Made by a program: the position numbers and the translations under genes. Below, one piece after another: positions 11,443-23,745 of a DNA stretch of 64,000 nucleotides. Location of the stretch: contig NC_061508.1 in the NCBI RefSeq assembly GCF_022539505.1, forward strand, positions 260,654,736 through 260,718,735. Reading direction: 5' to 3'. The notes under the pieces are model-generated. The model was not told the origin of the DNA, searched no databases, and was given only the letters and a program-made list of their open reading frames with translations. The stretch is from Lolium rigidum. Lineage: Eukaryota; Streptophyta; Magnoliopsida; Poales; Poaceae. How positions within the stretch are numbered: the stretch's first letter is position 1; each line of letters starts with the position of its first letter.

Positions 11443-13004
11443 TATTTTCTATGTAGTAGCACACAAAATTTCTTGAAGAAAATTAAATAAATGATCACAC
11501 CAGTAGTATTGAGAAAGTGAAGCAGCCGGGTTCCCTACTGTCTTTCAATAAATGCCGGCATTTACATTACGCTTGTTACTGAACTAAGAGCAAAGGGCTT
11601 CAGCTCCATCAGTCGTCCTCAATAATACTTATCAAATACAAGATCTAATTCTGAAAGATTTAAAATAATAGATCAGGCATTGTTAATACCTTGCACTTCA
11701 TTCCAGCTTTCCTTGCCAAATTAGATCCTAAATCATGAAAACGGAAACAAGATTGAAAAGAACATCATCACTCAGCCTTCACTCCACATACCCCGTTAAA
11801 CGTTTTGGAACAGTGGGATCAGCAACATGAACACCTAAATAAAAAAATATTAGTATTTAATAGTGCATATAAAAGACTCTTTAGAAAATACTATTAAGAA
11901 TAAATAGTGTGTATTTATGCTTTCGGGAGCTATATGCAAAGACTAAAGAAAAATAGAGGAATGTAAACAAACCTTGGTTTAGCCAGAAGTGTAACTCTAA
12001 ACAGGGCAATCTGCACAATAGCCAATCGAGGATCGACATTAATTTATTTCTATCAAAAGGCACAGATCTACCATTAGCATGGTAACGAAAAAACTACCAT
12101 TGGAAGATGTATCCTATATCCTCAACTCCACAGATCACCAAATCCTCAGCATTTGGTTAACACAAAAATCATGAAACCTTGCATGAACGGAATCAGATCA
12201 TAAACTAACTTGGAAAATTTTAAGCTGGTACAAAGATAATAATATCATAGTATTTCTATGAAGCCAACATGGATTCCAAAACCAGGTAGCTATGGGTATA
12301 CATAATTTCAGTACACATTGACCTTTCACATAAGGATGTTTTCACTCGGGATGTGTAACCGAACTGAAAATTCCATCAATATAGACTGAACAAATAGTCC
12401 AAGGAACAATCAGAAGGACGGAAAGGTGCAACTCTATCATGGCACTTACCCGCGTCTGCTCCGCGGGAGGAGGAGAGGAAACGACGTCATCGCCAGCATT
12501 AGGTTGTCCAAAAAAATTGCCTCCAACAATTCCGATTATATTTGAATAGATTAAATCTTATGCATACCAAAGACACAAGTAAAGAAAATGGGATATCTTA
12601 AAGATAGACACACACCTCGGCAATATGAATAGATGTTGGCCGGGAAAGCAGGGGAAGAAAGATAGAACCCTAAACCATATACTTTGACCAATAGTAAAAG
12701 AAGGGAGACGGCCTAGCTGCCTCGCCATTAGTTCGGCGGCGGACATATGACAGAACTGAGTAGTTGATGGGTTCACAACGATGGGTCATGGGTTCATATG
12801 ATAGAGAATCAAAACTAAGGGCCCAACAAATCTAGTGCATCCTAAGTTTATGTGCGGAGTAGCAGCCCTATAATGAAAATGAGCCCTTTTTAAAGGATCG
12901 GAGCGACTGATCGAGGTAACCTTGTAGGAACGATAGCTCGAGAATAGTCGATACGTGTAGACCCTTAAATCATTGCGGGGCTCCTAGATAGTCGAGTTAT
13001 ACGG
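11443..13004. other. Intergenic, no gene supported
   Basis: This is AT-rich sequence with only short frames. A small GC-rich island near 12455-12500 is followed on the minus strand by a good splice donor (GTAAG at about 12447-12451). It could be the first exon of a minus-strand non-coding transcript, but no coding potential was seen. Confidence 0.35.
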
Positions 13005-13500
13005 GTTTGTTACAATTTAAAAGCACGTATGCAACATCAAAAATTTCGAGAGAAAAATGAACTTGTAGCAAACGCCCTGGAAACCTTACAACATCTAGCG
13101 TGTGCCTTCACAACAAAAATCATAGGAGTTTGTTACAAAAATAATGATCGTCTCCAACATAATAAATTTCGAGGGAAAAAAACTTGTAGAAAACGCCCTG
13201 GAAACCTTACAACATCTCGTGTGTGTCTTCACAACAAAATTCATAGGAGTTAGTTACAAAATAAATGAGCGTAGGAAACATCGATAATTTCGAGAGAAAA
13301 ACAATAGATAACGCTTTGAAAACCTTACAACATCTCGTGTGTGTCTTCACAACAAAACTCATAGGTGTTTTATACATAAATTACGAGCGTGTGCAACATC
13401 AATAATTTCGGTATAAATTATCAGCCTATAGCAAACGCACAGAAAAATAGCAAATCCTTTCACAACAAAACTTATAGATGTTTGCTACAATTATAATGAG
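13005..13500. repeat. Tandem repeat, four copies of about 113-123 bp
   Basis: Units start at 13005, 13128, 13249, 13367 and a partial at 13480, each beginning with a GTTTGTTAC-like word. They share AACATC..ATTTCGAG, CTTACAACATCT and CTTCACAACAAAA blocks. The copies differ by many substitutions and small indels, so the array is not recent. No coding frame runs through it. Confidence 0.85.
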
Positions 13501-14330
13501 TGTATGCACGATAAAAAAATTAAACAAAAACTTGGTTGTACCATGGTCCATGGCGGACTGGATCTCTCTGATTCGGCATCATCAGCCATGAATTCGGCTC
13601 GCTGGAGCCTGTCGAGGCAGGAGAAGGTTTGTTTACATGCAAACTGACCTCGTCGGATCTGACTCACCGCAACGAATTCGACTTGTCGGAGCCTCATCGA
13701 AATCAGATCACAACATTGTTTTTACCATACACCAAGAGTTAAGGGTGCATCTCCCTCATGTGTTTGCAGTGAAACAAAGATCAGACACCGACACGTCAAG
13801 AAAAAAAACATTAAGAAATTTAAAAATCATTGACATTTTTAGCATCACAATAGAACATTAGTAGCTGGCTAAGTGTCGTAAAATTATTTCTTCGGCTACT
13901 TAGTGCTAGCCGCTCAGGTCACATAATTTTTGTAGCCCCCATACAATTTTGTAGCCCATATACATTTTTTGTAGACCCTATAATAGTACTAGTACTACAC
14001 AGGCACAACAGCAACAAACAGAAGTAGCAAAAGAAACAACTAAAATAGCGGTGGTCCAATCCTTGTGAGCATGCGTGAGTGCATGCAAAACGACGAAAGC
14101 CGGTAGGATCGGATGGAACTATAGCAGAGTTAAAAAGGAACCAAAACAGACCGCAATCTGGATCCGGTGCCAGCGACCGCACAGGAAAAGGTGGACACAC
14201 ATGCTAAATCGGGACGATCGATCGCTGCGCCAGATCGGTCAGCCAATCTCAAGCGTTTTCCTTCGCAATTGGCTCCCGGGGTAGAATATATAGCAAGCTC
14301 CAATACCACCAAACATGCGCACAATTCAGC
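13501..14330. other. Intergenic, no gene supported
   Basis: This is mixed-composition sequence before the F-box pseudogene copy. Only short frames occur, on both strands, and none resembles a known domain. Confidence 0.4.
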
Positions 14331-14334
14331 TTGC

Positions 14335-14990
14335 AATTTATCTTCCGTTAGTGAAAATCTTGCTTCGTAATTTTGTTTTTCTGTTGATTTTTCTGAACAG
14401 TGCTTTGACTTTGCAGAGTATCCCTCTCAAGCAACAAGTACCATGTAATTACACCACCAGTGGGTGTCGGCCTACACCAAACTTTGTAACACTTGATAAC
14501 TATCGCCTTTGGGTTTGGATCCTTGATGAATCGTTTGGTCAAATAGACTGGATGCTGAAGCAAGATAAAAATCTTGAGCCGATGATCGCTCCTCATCGAC
14601 AAGGCCATGGGCGTTGGATGCTAAAGGATGTTAACTACAAGTTACACCGTTCCCACCTTCCAAAATACAAGAAGAACGGTATAGTAGAGGAGAAGCTTGA
14701 ATGGAACTGTGATAGTTGAAGGATATTCCTCGGGAGAAAGCAAAAAGGCAACTAAGAAACAGAAGCTTGCTAGCAGAGAGCCTTTCTTTTATGTGCCTAA
14801 AATGAAGATACTCGGGTTTCACCCATACAGAGAGGTTGTCGTCCTGAATGAATCAACGACGAAAGGACTGGCATTTTACTTTGCTACATCAAGGGTTGAA
14901 AGCTTAGGCAAGATGTACCCAAAAAACTATAACCATGGAAGGTCCTCGACCAATGTGTCCGGTATCAGATTTTCCTTTACATACACACCA
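14335..14990 (+). pseudogene. Partial copy of F-box exon 2
   Basis: From about 14335 the sequence matches the 3' part of the F-box intron, its TTTGCAG acceptor, and then most of exon 2. Shared stretches include WILDESFGQ, GRWMLKDVNY, FFYVPK.KILGFHPYREVV and SFTYTP. The F-box exon itself is missing, an upstream in-frame stop replaces a conserved codon near 14446, and the reading frame shifts after WNCDS near 14712-14720. The acidic loop found in the parent (D-rich, after WNSDT) is largely deleted. It is a truncated genomic duplicate, not a processed copy. Its 3' end is cut by an insertion at about 14991. Confidence 0.85.
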
Positions 14991-15832
14991 ATGCGCCGCC
15001 CGGGATATTTTACCGCCATGACGCCGGGCCGGAAACTCTCCCGCCACGATTCCATGCGGGAAATTCTCCCGCCACGACCCCGCGCTGGATGTTCCCACCT
15101 CGCCGCCGGTCTATATTATCCCTCCTCCCCCGCCATTGCTGCAAAAACCCAAGAAAATAGCACTATGTGGGATTCATGGGACGAGGCGGCGCTAGAGGCG
15201 GCCGTAGAAGTCGTGGAGGCGGACCCACAGCTCGCAGAGTACGAGGCATGGGAGGAGGCGGTTAGCGGCGACTGTAGATGCCTATGTGGCGGACGAGCGA
15301 TAGGGCCAGGAGGCGGAGCGGCGGGAGCGCGAGGAGGCGTGGCGGCTGCGGGAGGCGCGGCGGGAGGCGGAGCGACGGCAGCGGGAGGAGGAGAATCGGC
15401 TGGCGCTCGAGGAGGCGGAGCGGCTGGAGTTCCTGGAGGTGCGGCGGCGGCGGGAGGCGCTGAGCCAGTGCCGGTGGTAGGCACGCCAACAGAAGGGGTG
15501 GGAGGAGCTTGCGCCGGTGTGAGAACAGCTCCCCCAAATAGAAGATGCAGTGTAGACGTCCCCCATACGAAAGTGCCGACGCCTCTACCGGCGACTATTT
15601 GGAGGTGCCAATGGAGATGCTCTAAGACTACATAGATGATTTCTGAGATGGAGCGCACTGTTTACCATCTCCCTTGAGTTGAACTGGGTAGGTCCATTCG
15701 TTCCGTCTCCCGTTAGCTGGGCTGAGCTGTGGGCTGCTGCGCTAATATTTTGTAGTGGTGGACCAGCTGCCATCGGATGGGTAGCGGACGAACGAGAATC
15801 AATTACGTCCCTCTGCAGTAGAGGATCTCGGT
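14991..15832. mobile_element. 840-bp GC-rich insertion in the F-box pseudogene
   Basis: Homology to the F-box locus stops after TTTACATACACACC near 14990 and resumes at CCATCTGAAATG near 15833, where the parent has only about 50 bp. The inserted block has its own TATA-like box (CTATATTATC at 15111-15120) and a broken coding region at 15165-15480. Clear terminal repeats or a target duplication were not found, so the mechanism is open. Confidence 0.6.
15165..15480 (+). pseudogene. Charged coiled-coil protein gene, broken
   Basis: ATG at 15165, about 50 bp after a TATA-like box, opens a frame starting MWDSWDEAALEAAVEVVEAD. After a frameshift near 15265-15280 the second frame continues with alternating Glu/Arg blocks (QEAERREREEAWRLREA, then RQREEENRLALEEAE) to TAG at 15478-15480, with one in-frame TAG in between. 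The protein would be about 105 residues, almost wholly helical and charged. I have seen similar unnamed proteins spread through Triticeae repeats but do not know a function. Composition is far more GC-rich than the flanks. Confidence 0.55.
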
Positions 15833-16542
15833 CCCCATCTGAAATGTTTACCCATACATGTTGGCTCGAATATTTTCGACAACCTGAATACATTTTTAGC
15901 ACATGATGTTTTCTTCATCTTCAATATAGATAAGATCTAGTAAGACCGGTTCCTACCTAAATATATTTGGCCATTTTTTTTTGGTTTATTTTCTGTCGTG
16001 AGTATTATTTTATTATGAAAGGTCATGATGACCAAAGCAACAAAAATCATAGCCATCTTGTCTGTTCCATGAACTATGTTTGGTGATGATCATTACATAT
16101 TTGGTTCAGGACGACAAATCTAAATATTAATATTTTTTCTAAAAGTTTGTGTAACTATTATATTTTGATATTTTTTCGTTTATGTGTTCTTACTATGCAC
16201 TTGTTAGATCATACGTACTAAAAATCTCTACCATGATATTGAAGGATATTCTCCGGCATCAAAAAGATATATAAGGATATTAAAATAGACATGAACATAC
16301 ATACAAATACACACATGACGCACATACACATACAAAATAAACAACTTATGAAACTAAAATAATTAGTACTCAAATTTTAAATTATTACAACTTACAATTT
16401 GAATTTATGCAAATTTTAAGTGATATACATAAAAATGTATAACAAATAATACTATAATTACTATTAGCAGCATCAAAAAATCATTAACTATGGAAACTCG
16501 TTGGAATTATACATGTTAAAACTATTTTACGATAAAAGTAAG
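15833..16542. other. F-box pseudogene 3' flank, then AT-rich DNA
   Basis: The first 180 bp continue the homology with the F-box 3' flank (CCATCTGAAATGTT, and TTTTCTGTCGTGAGT near 15990). The remainder to 16542 is very AT-rich with no frame of interest. Confidence 0.6.
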
Positions 16543-16662
16543 TCTATACTATTATATTGAAATTGGTCGTAAGTCATACAACATGTTTGGTGAAGGAGAT
16601 TCAGATCATGCTGACCGTTCGATCTAATCTAAGGTCTCTGCGTACGATAAATCACTTAAACG

Positions 16663-16912
16663 GATCACTAGAGGGATTCTCATTCAACTAGGCATAATAG
16701 CATTTCCTTTCTCTAATAAGGCTAATAAGGCAAGCCATAGGTATGAAAGATCACTAGAGGGATTCTCATTCAACTAGGCATAATAGCATTTCCTTTTTCT
16801 AATAAGGCTAATAAGACAAGCCATAGGTATGAAAGATCACTAGAGGGATTCTCATTCAACTAGGCATAATAGCATTTCCTTTCTCTAATAAGGCTAATAA
16901 AGCAAGTCATAC
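16663..16912. repeat. Tandem repeat, three 86-bp units
   Basis: GATCACTAGAGGGATTCTC begins units at 16663, 16749 and 16835. The units are nearly identical, differing by one or two bases, so the amplification looks recent. Confidence 0.9.
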
Positions 16913-19279
16913 GAACGACATTTACTCTAAGCCCACAATCAAGCACCGCCTCCTACACGCTCTCCGCCCACGGTGGCCGCCTCCGAGTTTCACCCGTGGT
17001 GCATGCTAAGCGCCGTCGGAGGAATCCATCCAACATATCTGCATGACAAGGAGATGGGCACTCCGCCGGTCCCTCCATCAGGTGAAGCACAAGAGCAAAG
17101 AGAGAAAGAGCAGGGAAACCAGTAGGGAGATTGGCGGCTCCATAGGTGCACTACCTTGGTCGCACATTGACGAGTTAGGCCAGTGTTTACCGGTTCCATG
17201 GGACGGTTGTCGTCTCTGCGTCTGCTGGAGGCTGAGAAGACTGTGGCTCACCGGATCGGATGGAGAGGTGAAGGACACGAGCAGGGAGACAGCGTGGGGC
17301 TACAGTAGGACGCGAGTCATCCTGCCGGTAAATCTTTGATTTCTTTTGCGCAAGATCTGAATTTTCTGCATTTCTCTATGTACATCTTTGTACTTATCTG
17401 ATCCTAGATACTAAAATCCGGTTGGTCATTTTTTTAGTGGATTATGATGTTTTTTGTTCGATCCAAATGAGCCTCGACTATCTGCCGCCAGTTTCGTGCA
17501 TGCTGACGGAGCCAAACGGGCATGGCTGCATCGTCCCTTCAGATCAAGGCATAGGAAACATTTAGGTGGTTCACACATCAATCTCTTGCCTCAAAATTGC
17601 GTCCTTGTTCAAAGAATATATCTATTCAGTTTGTAGGTTTCTTGCTCATGAAATTTTTGTCGAAGAGAAAATGAGATCTTCAGTATTTGATGAAGCATGT
17701 GTACATATATAATCTGACATTGATGTTATAGAATCTAAAAATTCTGGTTGCGCAGAGCCCTCCTCTCCAAATTAACAGAGGAAGCACCGGGTCCCTCCCA
17801 AAACAAGTAGTGGAGGAAATTCAACTCATGGAGGTTTCTTTTTATGCTTATACTTCACCTACAGAAGTAAGAAAATGCGATGCCATAGACTGCAGTTCAT
17901 TACTGATGTTTTTGGTACATTACTGATGCAATATCATTCTTTTTTTCCTTTACTGGTGAATAGGCTCCATAAAGCAAGTGCATTATTTTTTACTTTGCAT
18001 TCCACAAATTTACTCTTCGAGGAATCCCTCTGAAAGGTCTCGTGCTCATGGTGGACAGTCTGACAGTTCATAGTGGACATAAAATATTTCAACTTCTGAA
18101 ACTCTGTTTGCGCTAGACTTTTTTAACGTAATAGGTGAGAGGAGCAACAATATATATTTACTGCTCTGTATGTAATTTCTGTACAATATGCTCATCTTTT
18201 TCCAAAAAAATAATTTTTTTCTATCTTATGCATAAATTTTACTATTAAAATTGTGATCACTCTAATTTCTTATTTAATCTTTGTAGAAATGCGCTCAATA
18301 TGCTTGGATTTATGACTGCAAGATGATATCATTGTCTTATGCTAGAAATGATCACATGAGTAACGAAGATACATTCTATCACTTATTTGCAACACAAACG
18401 ATGGTTCTTATACTTTATTAAGATACAATCTTCATTTCTGCAGGAGTTGAGTATATGTGTCCCTTGCATATGTCTTGCAGGAAGAATAGATTGAATGTTC
18501 ATATACTACTATTATTTGGTCTTATGTGAACTGGGATTCAATCTCTAGAACTACCATATTCATTGCAGAAATTAATAGATTAAGGTGTCGGAAACATGAG
18601 AAATGGTCCTAGAACTTAAATTTGCTGTTCACTTCCTATAAATCAAAGACATAACTTTGATAACCATATTAGTTTGTGTTAAACAGTTTTCCTCATTTAC
18701 GATAGAGTTTTTATTGTCGATATACTTGGGCATGGGTTCTAAATGAAGTATTCTTTATATATCCGTATATTGCCCTGGTGAGTATGATAGTTTCAATGCT
18801 TCGTGGATATAGATGTCATCGAGCTGAAAGCTATTGCGATGGAACTCTCTGCACCTCTCATGCTTCAGAAATATGACTGTCAAATGGTATTTAGACACAA
18901 ATACACTTGTTAATATTGACTTTGCTTAGGCCTGCAGTCATCAGAATGTCATGCAGAATTACAGGTTCTGCTCTTTATAAATAGGGCTCCAATTAGTGAT
19001 CATATAGAAAGAATGTACAACTTTTATCTGGGGCATCAGAACATGCTTGTGTAACGATCACAAGAGATTATGGAAAAAACATTTGTTTATGACGTTGAGA
19101 TATTGCACACAATTTTACTTTCGTTGTAGAATATTGCCTCTTATGATATTATCTTGTTGTACTTCATTGACTATGTTGGAAGTCGAGGCAATCAAAGGTC
19201 ATGGCACTACATTTGATACTGTGCTATCAATGGTAGGCTCCATGAAGGAGACAACCCATGTGGAATGTAGATAATTATA
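16913..19279. other. Helitron interior, no intact gene
   Basis: A GC-rich, exon-like part (16930-17340) ends at a plausible donor (CCG|GTAAATC), followed by AT-rich intron-like DNA with scattered short open stretches such as 19165-19273. Frames are too short and disconnected to assign a product. Confidence 0.35.
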
Positions 19280-19372
19280 CTGTCTCCGATCCATATAAGT
19301 GTCGGAGATTTAGTACAAAATTAGTACAACTTTTGTACTAAGTTTCTGACACTTTTCATGGATCAGAGGGAG
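19280..19372. mobile_element. Short Stowaway MITE
   Basis: This 93-bp palindromic element starts CTGTCTCCGATCCATATAAG and ends TTTTCATGGATCAGAGGGAG, with TA on both sides (19278-19279 and 19373-19374). The inner arms (AGTGTCGGAGATTTAGTAC and GTACTAAGTTTCTGACACT) pair, so the whole element could fold as one hairpin. Confidence 0.9.
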
Positions 19373-19933
19373 TAATATTTTTGTTGTATGATTACAATTA
19401 TTGCAGCATGTGTAGCAGGATTAATCATGTTTTTCTTATATATCAATTTAGGTATCCCTTTTATTATTGATATATTTTCCTTATTTGCCATTGTAACATA
19501 GACTTTTTTATTCGGTTCCGTGTGTACTCATCCTTAGCTGAAATTATTTGTGCCATCTCTCACTTACTTACATTCTCTCTACCTGACATTGATTGCATTC
19601 TCTCCACCTGACAGTAAACGTACCCTCATTGTTTGCTAACATTTTCTATTTTCCTGTTTCATTCAAAATAGGATGTAATTTTTTTGGCGTTATATCAAAT
19701 CATGACCCATCAGCCCGGGAAAATCTAGCAAAAGAGAAAAATGCAGACAGAGAAGATGGCAATATCATAAAGGTACATGGATAGGAGAAATGCCCCTAGA
19801 GAATGGACCTGAGCTGTTAGGATCATTTATCATATTACATTTCAATAATTGAACTATTTCACAGGTTTTCAGTAGAACATCATAGGTAGACAACTTTTGT
19901 TTTGATATATCCTAAGAAAAGTGTGGAGACAAT
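19373..19933. other. Helitron interior up to the Copia insertion
   Basis: This is AT-rich sequence with a short open stretch at 19593-19784 that ends at a splice-donor-like AAG|GTACAT near 19771. The five bases ACAAT at 19929-19933 are the left target duplication of the Copia element. Confidence 0.5.
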
Positions 19934-20065
19934 TGTTAGGGAATATACTTGTTGTATTACCAGGGGGCCAAATGCCACAATATATAGTACATGTACAGGT
20001 GCACATATGCAGAAAGCCCCCTAACATATGGGGAAACTACAATATACAGATATATACACCTAACA
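19934..20065 (-). repeat. Copia 3' LTR
   Basis: This 132-bp LTR is downstream for the minus-strand element. It differs from the 5' LTR by three substitutions and two small indels by my eye count. It is followed by a run of ten C (20066-20075), which is G10 on the coding strand and forms the polypurine tract for plus-strand priming. Confidence 0.95.
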
Positions 20066-20107
20066 CCCCCCCCCCGCAAACTCATGGTGGATCCACAACA
20101 CTGAGTT

Positions 20108-21889
20108 TGGAGAGTAAGAAATCATGCTGCGCTCGAGTCTATGCCTTCGTAAAGAAATCCGCCAACTGCAAATCTGAAGGCACATAATGAACCGCAACAA
20201 CATCATCCTGTACCTGTGCACGTGTGTAAAAAGCATCAACGCCGATATGCTTGGTCAGCTCATGCTTGACCGGATCACGTGCAATACTGATAGCACCTGT
20301 CTTGTCGGACAAAAGTGGAGTGGGTGTCGTAACAGAGACCCCAAAATCTGCAAGCAACCACCGTAACCAAGTCACCTCAGCAATCAACAAAGTCATAGCC
20401 CGCAACTCAGCCTCAACACTCGAACGGGAAACTGCGACCTGTTTCTTCGTCTTCCAAGCAACAAGCGAACCACCAAGAAACACACAGTAAGCAGAAAGCG
20501 AACGACGATCCGTAGGATCACTCGTCCACGTAGCATCTGAATAGCACTAGAGCTGGAGAGAGCTAGACCGGGGAAAGAAAAGGCGACGAGTGATCGTGCC
20601 ACGAAGATAACGAAGAACACGGAGGAGATGACTATAGTGAACAGTGGTAGGAGATGAGACAAACTGACTCAGAATATGAACAGGATAAGAAATATCAGGA
20701 CGAGTGACGAGCAAGATAAACAAGACTCCCAACAAGATGGCGATAACGGGTGGGATCAGGAAGAGGATCACCATCAGTAGGACGAAGCTTAACATTAAGC
20801 TCCATAGGAGTATCGACTGTGCGCTCATCCCCAAGAGCAGCACGAGCAAGAAGATCCTGAATGTACTTTTCCTGAGAGATAGAAAAGCCATCGGAAGTGG
20901 AGGAAACCTCAATGCCAAGAAAATAGCGAAGAGGACCAAGATCAGTCATAAGAAACTGATCACGAAGACGAGCCTTGACGAAGGCAATATACTCGGGATC
21001 ATCACCGGTAATGATCATATCATCAACATAGAGAAGAAGAAGTGTACGTCCACGAGGAGAAGTGTGAACGAAAAGTGCTGGATCATGAAGACTAGGAGAG
21101 AAACCAGCAGCGAGTCACCACAGAGGCGAAGCGCTCAAACCGAGGCACGAGGGGCCTGTTTGAGACCATAGAGAGAACGTCGAAGACGACAAACCATCCC
21201 ATCGGGAACAGAATACCCGGGAGGAGGCTGCATTTAAACCTCCTCACTCAACTCGCCATTAAGAAAAGCATTCGAACATCAAGCCGGGAGACGGACCGGC
21301 GGCGAACGAAGCAACGAGCAAGAAGGGTACGCACGGTAGTCATATGAGCCACAGGGGCAAAAGTCTCATCATAGTCACGGCCGTGCTCCTGCTGAAAGCC
21401 ACGAGCCACAAGACGCGCTTTATAGCGCTCAAGAGATCCATCAGAGCGAGTCTTAATTTTATAGACCCACTTACACGTGATAGGACGAACACTAGAAGGT
21501 GGAGAAACAAGATCCCAAGTGCCAGTGCGCTCAAGCGCAGCGATCTCCTCAGCCATGGCAAGCTTCCATTCAGGATGACGCTCGGCATCCCGATAAGAAG
21601 TCGGCTCGGAAACGACAGATAGACCATACTGACTAGGAGAGTAACGAGCTGGAGCACGACGCTGACGGACAGTCCGTGAAGGGGGAAGGTCATCAGCAGA
21701 GGACAACTCATCAGAAGAAGCGGAAGAAGGGACAACATCAGAAGGATCCGAAACCGGAGAACGAGGAGTACTAGGTGGACTAGACGGATGAGAGGATGGC
21801 GCCGAAGGGGGCGCATCAGGACTAGGAGGGGGAGGAGACGGGATAGCAGGGGGTGCATCCGGAAAAAGAAGAAAAGAGATATCATCCAC
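20108..21889 (-). pseudogene. Copia pol 3' half: reverse transcriptase and RNase H
   Basis: Reading leftward from 21889, a Pro/Ser-rich linker leads to the reverse transcriptase start (WKLAMAEEIAALERTGTW, then YKARLVARGFQQ). The catalytic YVDD box is at 21019-21030. RTYFLG-type blocks follow (PLRYFLGIEVS) and then RNase H near 20139-20483, with the KTKKQVAVSRSSVEAELRA segment and a C-terminal LADFFTKA. Frame breaks occur near 21250, 20695 and 20545. The enzyme would copy element RNA into cDNA in cytoplasmic particles; this copy cannot. The first part of pol lies beyond the nested element at 34517. Confidence 0.9.
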
Positions 21890-21920
21890 CGGGTAAGTAC
21901 CCGAGGTGATAGAAGGGACG

Positions 21921-23634
21921 TGATACGTCTCCGACGTATCGATAATTTCTTATGTTCCATGCCACATTATTGATGATATCTACATGTTTTATACACATTA
22001 TATGTCATATTTATGCGTTTTCCGGAACTAACCTATTGACGAGATGCCGAAGGGCCAGTTCTTTGTTTTCTGCTGTTTTTGGTTCCATAAATCCTAGTAA
22101 GGAAATATTCTCGGAATCGGACGAAATCAACGCCCAGCATCCTATTTTTCCACGAAGCTTCCAGAACACCCGAGAGTCGCCAGAGGAGGGCCACTGGGCC
22201 TCCAGACGACAGGCCAGCGCGGCCCTAGGGGGGGCGCACCCCCCTAGTGTGTCACCGCCTCGTCGCCTCCCCGACTCCGCCTCTTCGCCTATATAAAGGT
22301 CCCTGACCTAAAAACCACGACACGTTCGACGAAACCAGAGAAAACCTTCCAGAGCCGCCGCCATCGCGAAGCCAAGATCTGGGGGACAGGAGTCTCTGTT
22401 CCGGCACGCCGCCGGGATGGGAAGTGCCCCCGGAAGGCTCCTCCATCGACACCACCGCCATCTTCATCAACGCTGCTGTCTCCCATGAGGAGGGAGTAGT
22501 TCTCCATCGAGGCTCGGGGCTGTACCGGTAGCTATGTGGTTCATCTCTCTCCTATGTACTTCAATACAATAATCTCATGAGCTGCCTTACATGATTGAGA
22601 TTCATATGATGATGCTTGTAATCTAGATGTCATTATGCTAGTCAAGTGGGTTTTACTTATGTGATCTCCGGAGACTCCTTGTCCCACGTGTGTAAAGGTG
22701 ACAGTGTGTGCACCGTGTGGGTCTCTTAGGCTATATTTTACAGAATACTTATTCACTGTTATGAATGGCATAGTGAAGTGCTTATTTATATCCCTTTATG
22801 ATTGCAATGTGTTTTGTATCACAATTTATCTGTGTGCTACTCTAGTGATGTTATTAAAGTAGTTTATTCCTCCTGCACGGTGTAATGGTGACGAGTGTGT
22901 GCATCTTGTAGTACTTGGCGTAGGCTATGATTGTGATCTCTTGTAGATTATGAAGTTAACTATTGCTATGATGGTATTGATGTGATCTATGCCTCCTTTC
23001 GTAGTGTGAAGGTGACGAGTGTGCATGCTATGTTAGTACTTGGTTTGGTTATGTTGATCTGTCATGCACTCTAAGGTTATTTAAACATGAACATCGAATA
23101 TTGTGGAGCTTGTTAACTCCGGCATTGAGGGTTCGTGTAATCCTACACGATTAGTGGTGTTCATCATCCAACAAGAGAGTGTAGAGTCTAGCATCTATTT
23201 ATTTATTCTGTTATGTGACCAATGTTGAGAGTGTCCACTAGTGAAAGTATGATCCCTAGGCCTTGTTCCTAAATACTGCTACCGCTGCTTGTTTGCTGTT
23301 TTACTGCATCTGTACTTCCTGCAATATTACCACCATCAACCACACGCCAGCAAGCACTTTTCTGGTGCCGTTACTACTGCTCATATATATTCATACCACC
23401 TGTATTTCACTATCTCTTCGCCGAACTAGTGCACCTATTAGGTGTGTTGGGGACACAAGAGACTTCTTGCTTTGTGGTTGCAGGGTTGCATGAGAGGGAT
23501 ATCTTTGACCTCTTCCTCCCTGAGTTCGATAAACCTTGGGTGATCCACTTAAAGGAAACTTGCTGCTGTTCTACAAACCTCTGCTCTTGGAGGCCTAACA
23601 CTATCTACAAGAATAGAAGCACCCGTAGACATCA
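21921..23634 (+). repeat. Gypsy-type 5' LTR
   Basis: This contains a TATA-like CCTATATAAAGG near 22290 and three spaced copies of a GTGA..GTGTG motif (near 22697, 22887 and 23011). About 290 bp before its end is a primer-site-like TTTTCTGGTGCCGTTACTAC, discussed as a finding. Confidence 0.9.
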
Positions 23635-23644
23635 AGCACTTTAC

Positions 23645-23745
23645 TGGCGCCGTTGCCGAGGAGGAAAGGTAAACGGCACTCACACACCGGCAACCCCGGC
23701 AACTAGCCACTTTTCTGGCGCCGTTGCCGGGGAGGAAAGGTAAAA
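23645..23745 (+). promoter_or_regulatory. Duplicated tRNA-Asp primer-binding site
   Basis: TGGCGCCGTTGCCGAGGAGG at 23645 and TGGCGCCGTTGCCGGGGAGG at 23716 are both complementary to the 3' end of plant tRNA-Asp, and both are followed by AAAGGTAAA.GGCACTCA. The first starts 10 bp after the LTR end, the usual spacing here; the second is a 71-bp tandem duplicate and the better match. Confidence 0.8.

Noticed and set aside
20704..21622. Plus-strand Lys/Arg-rich frames
   Set aside because: They are antisense to Copia reverse transcriptase and RNase H, which have clear motifs on the minus strand.
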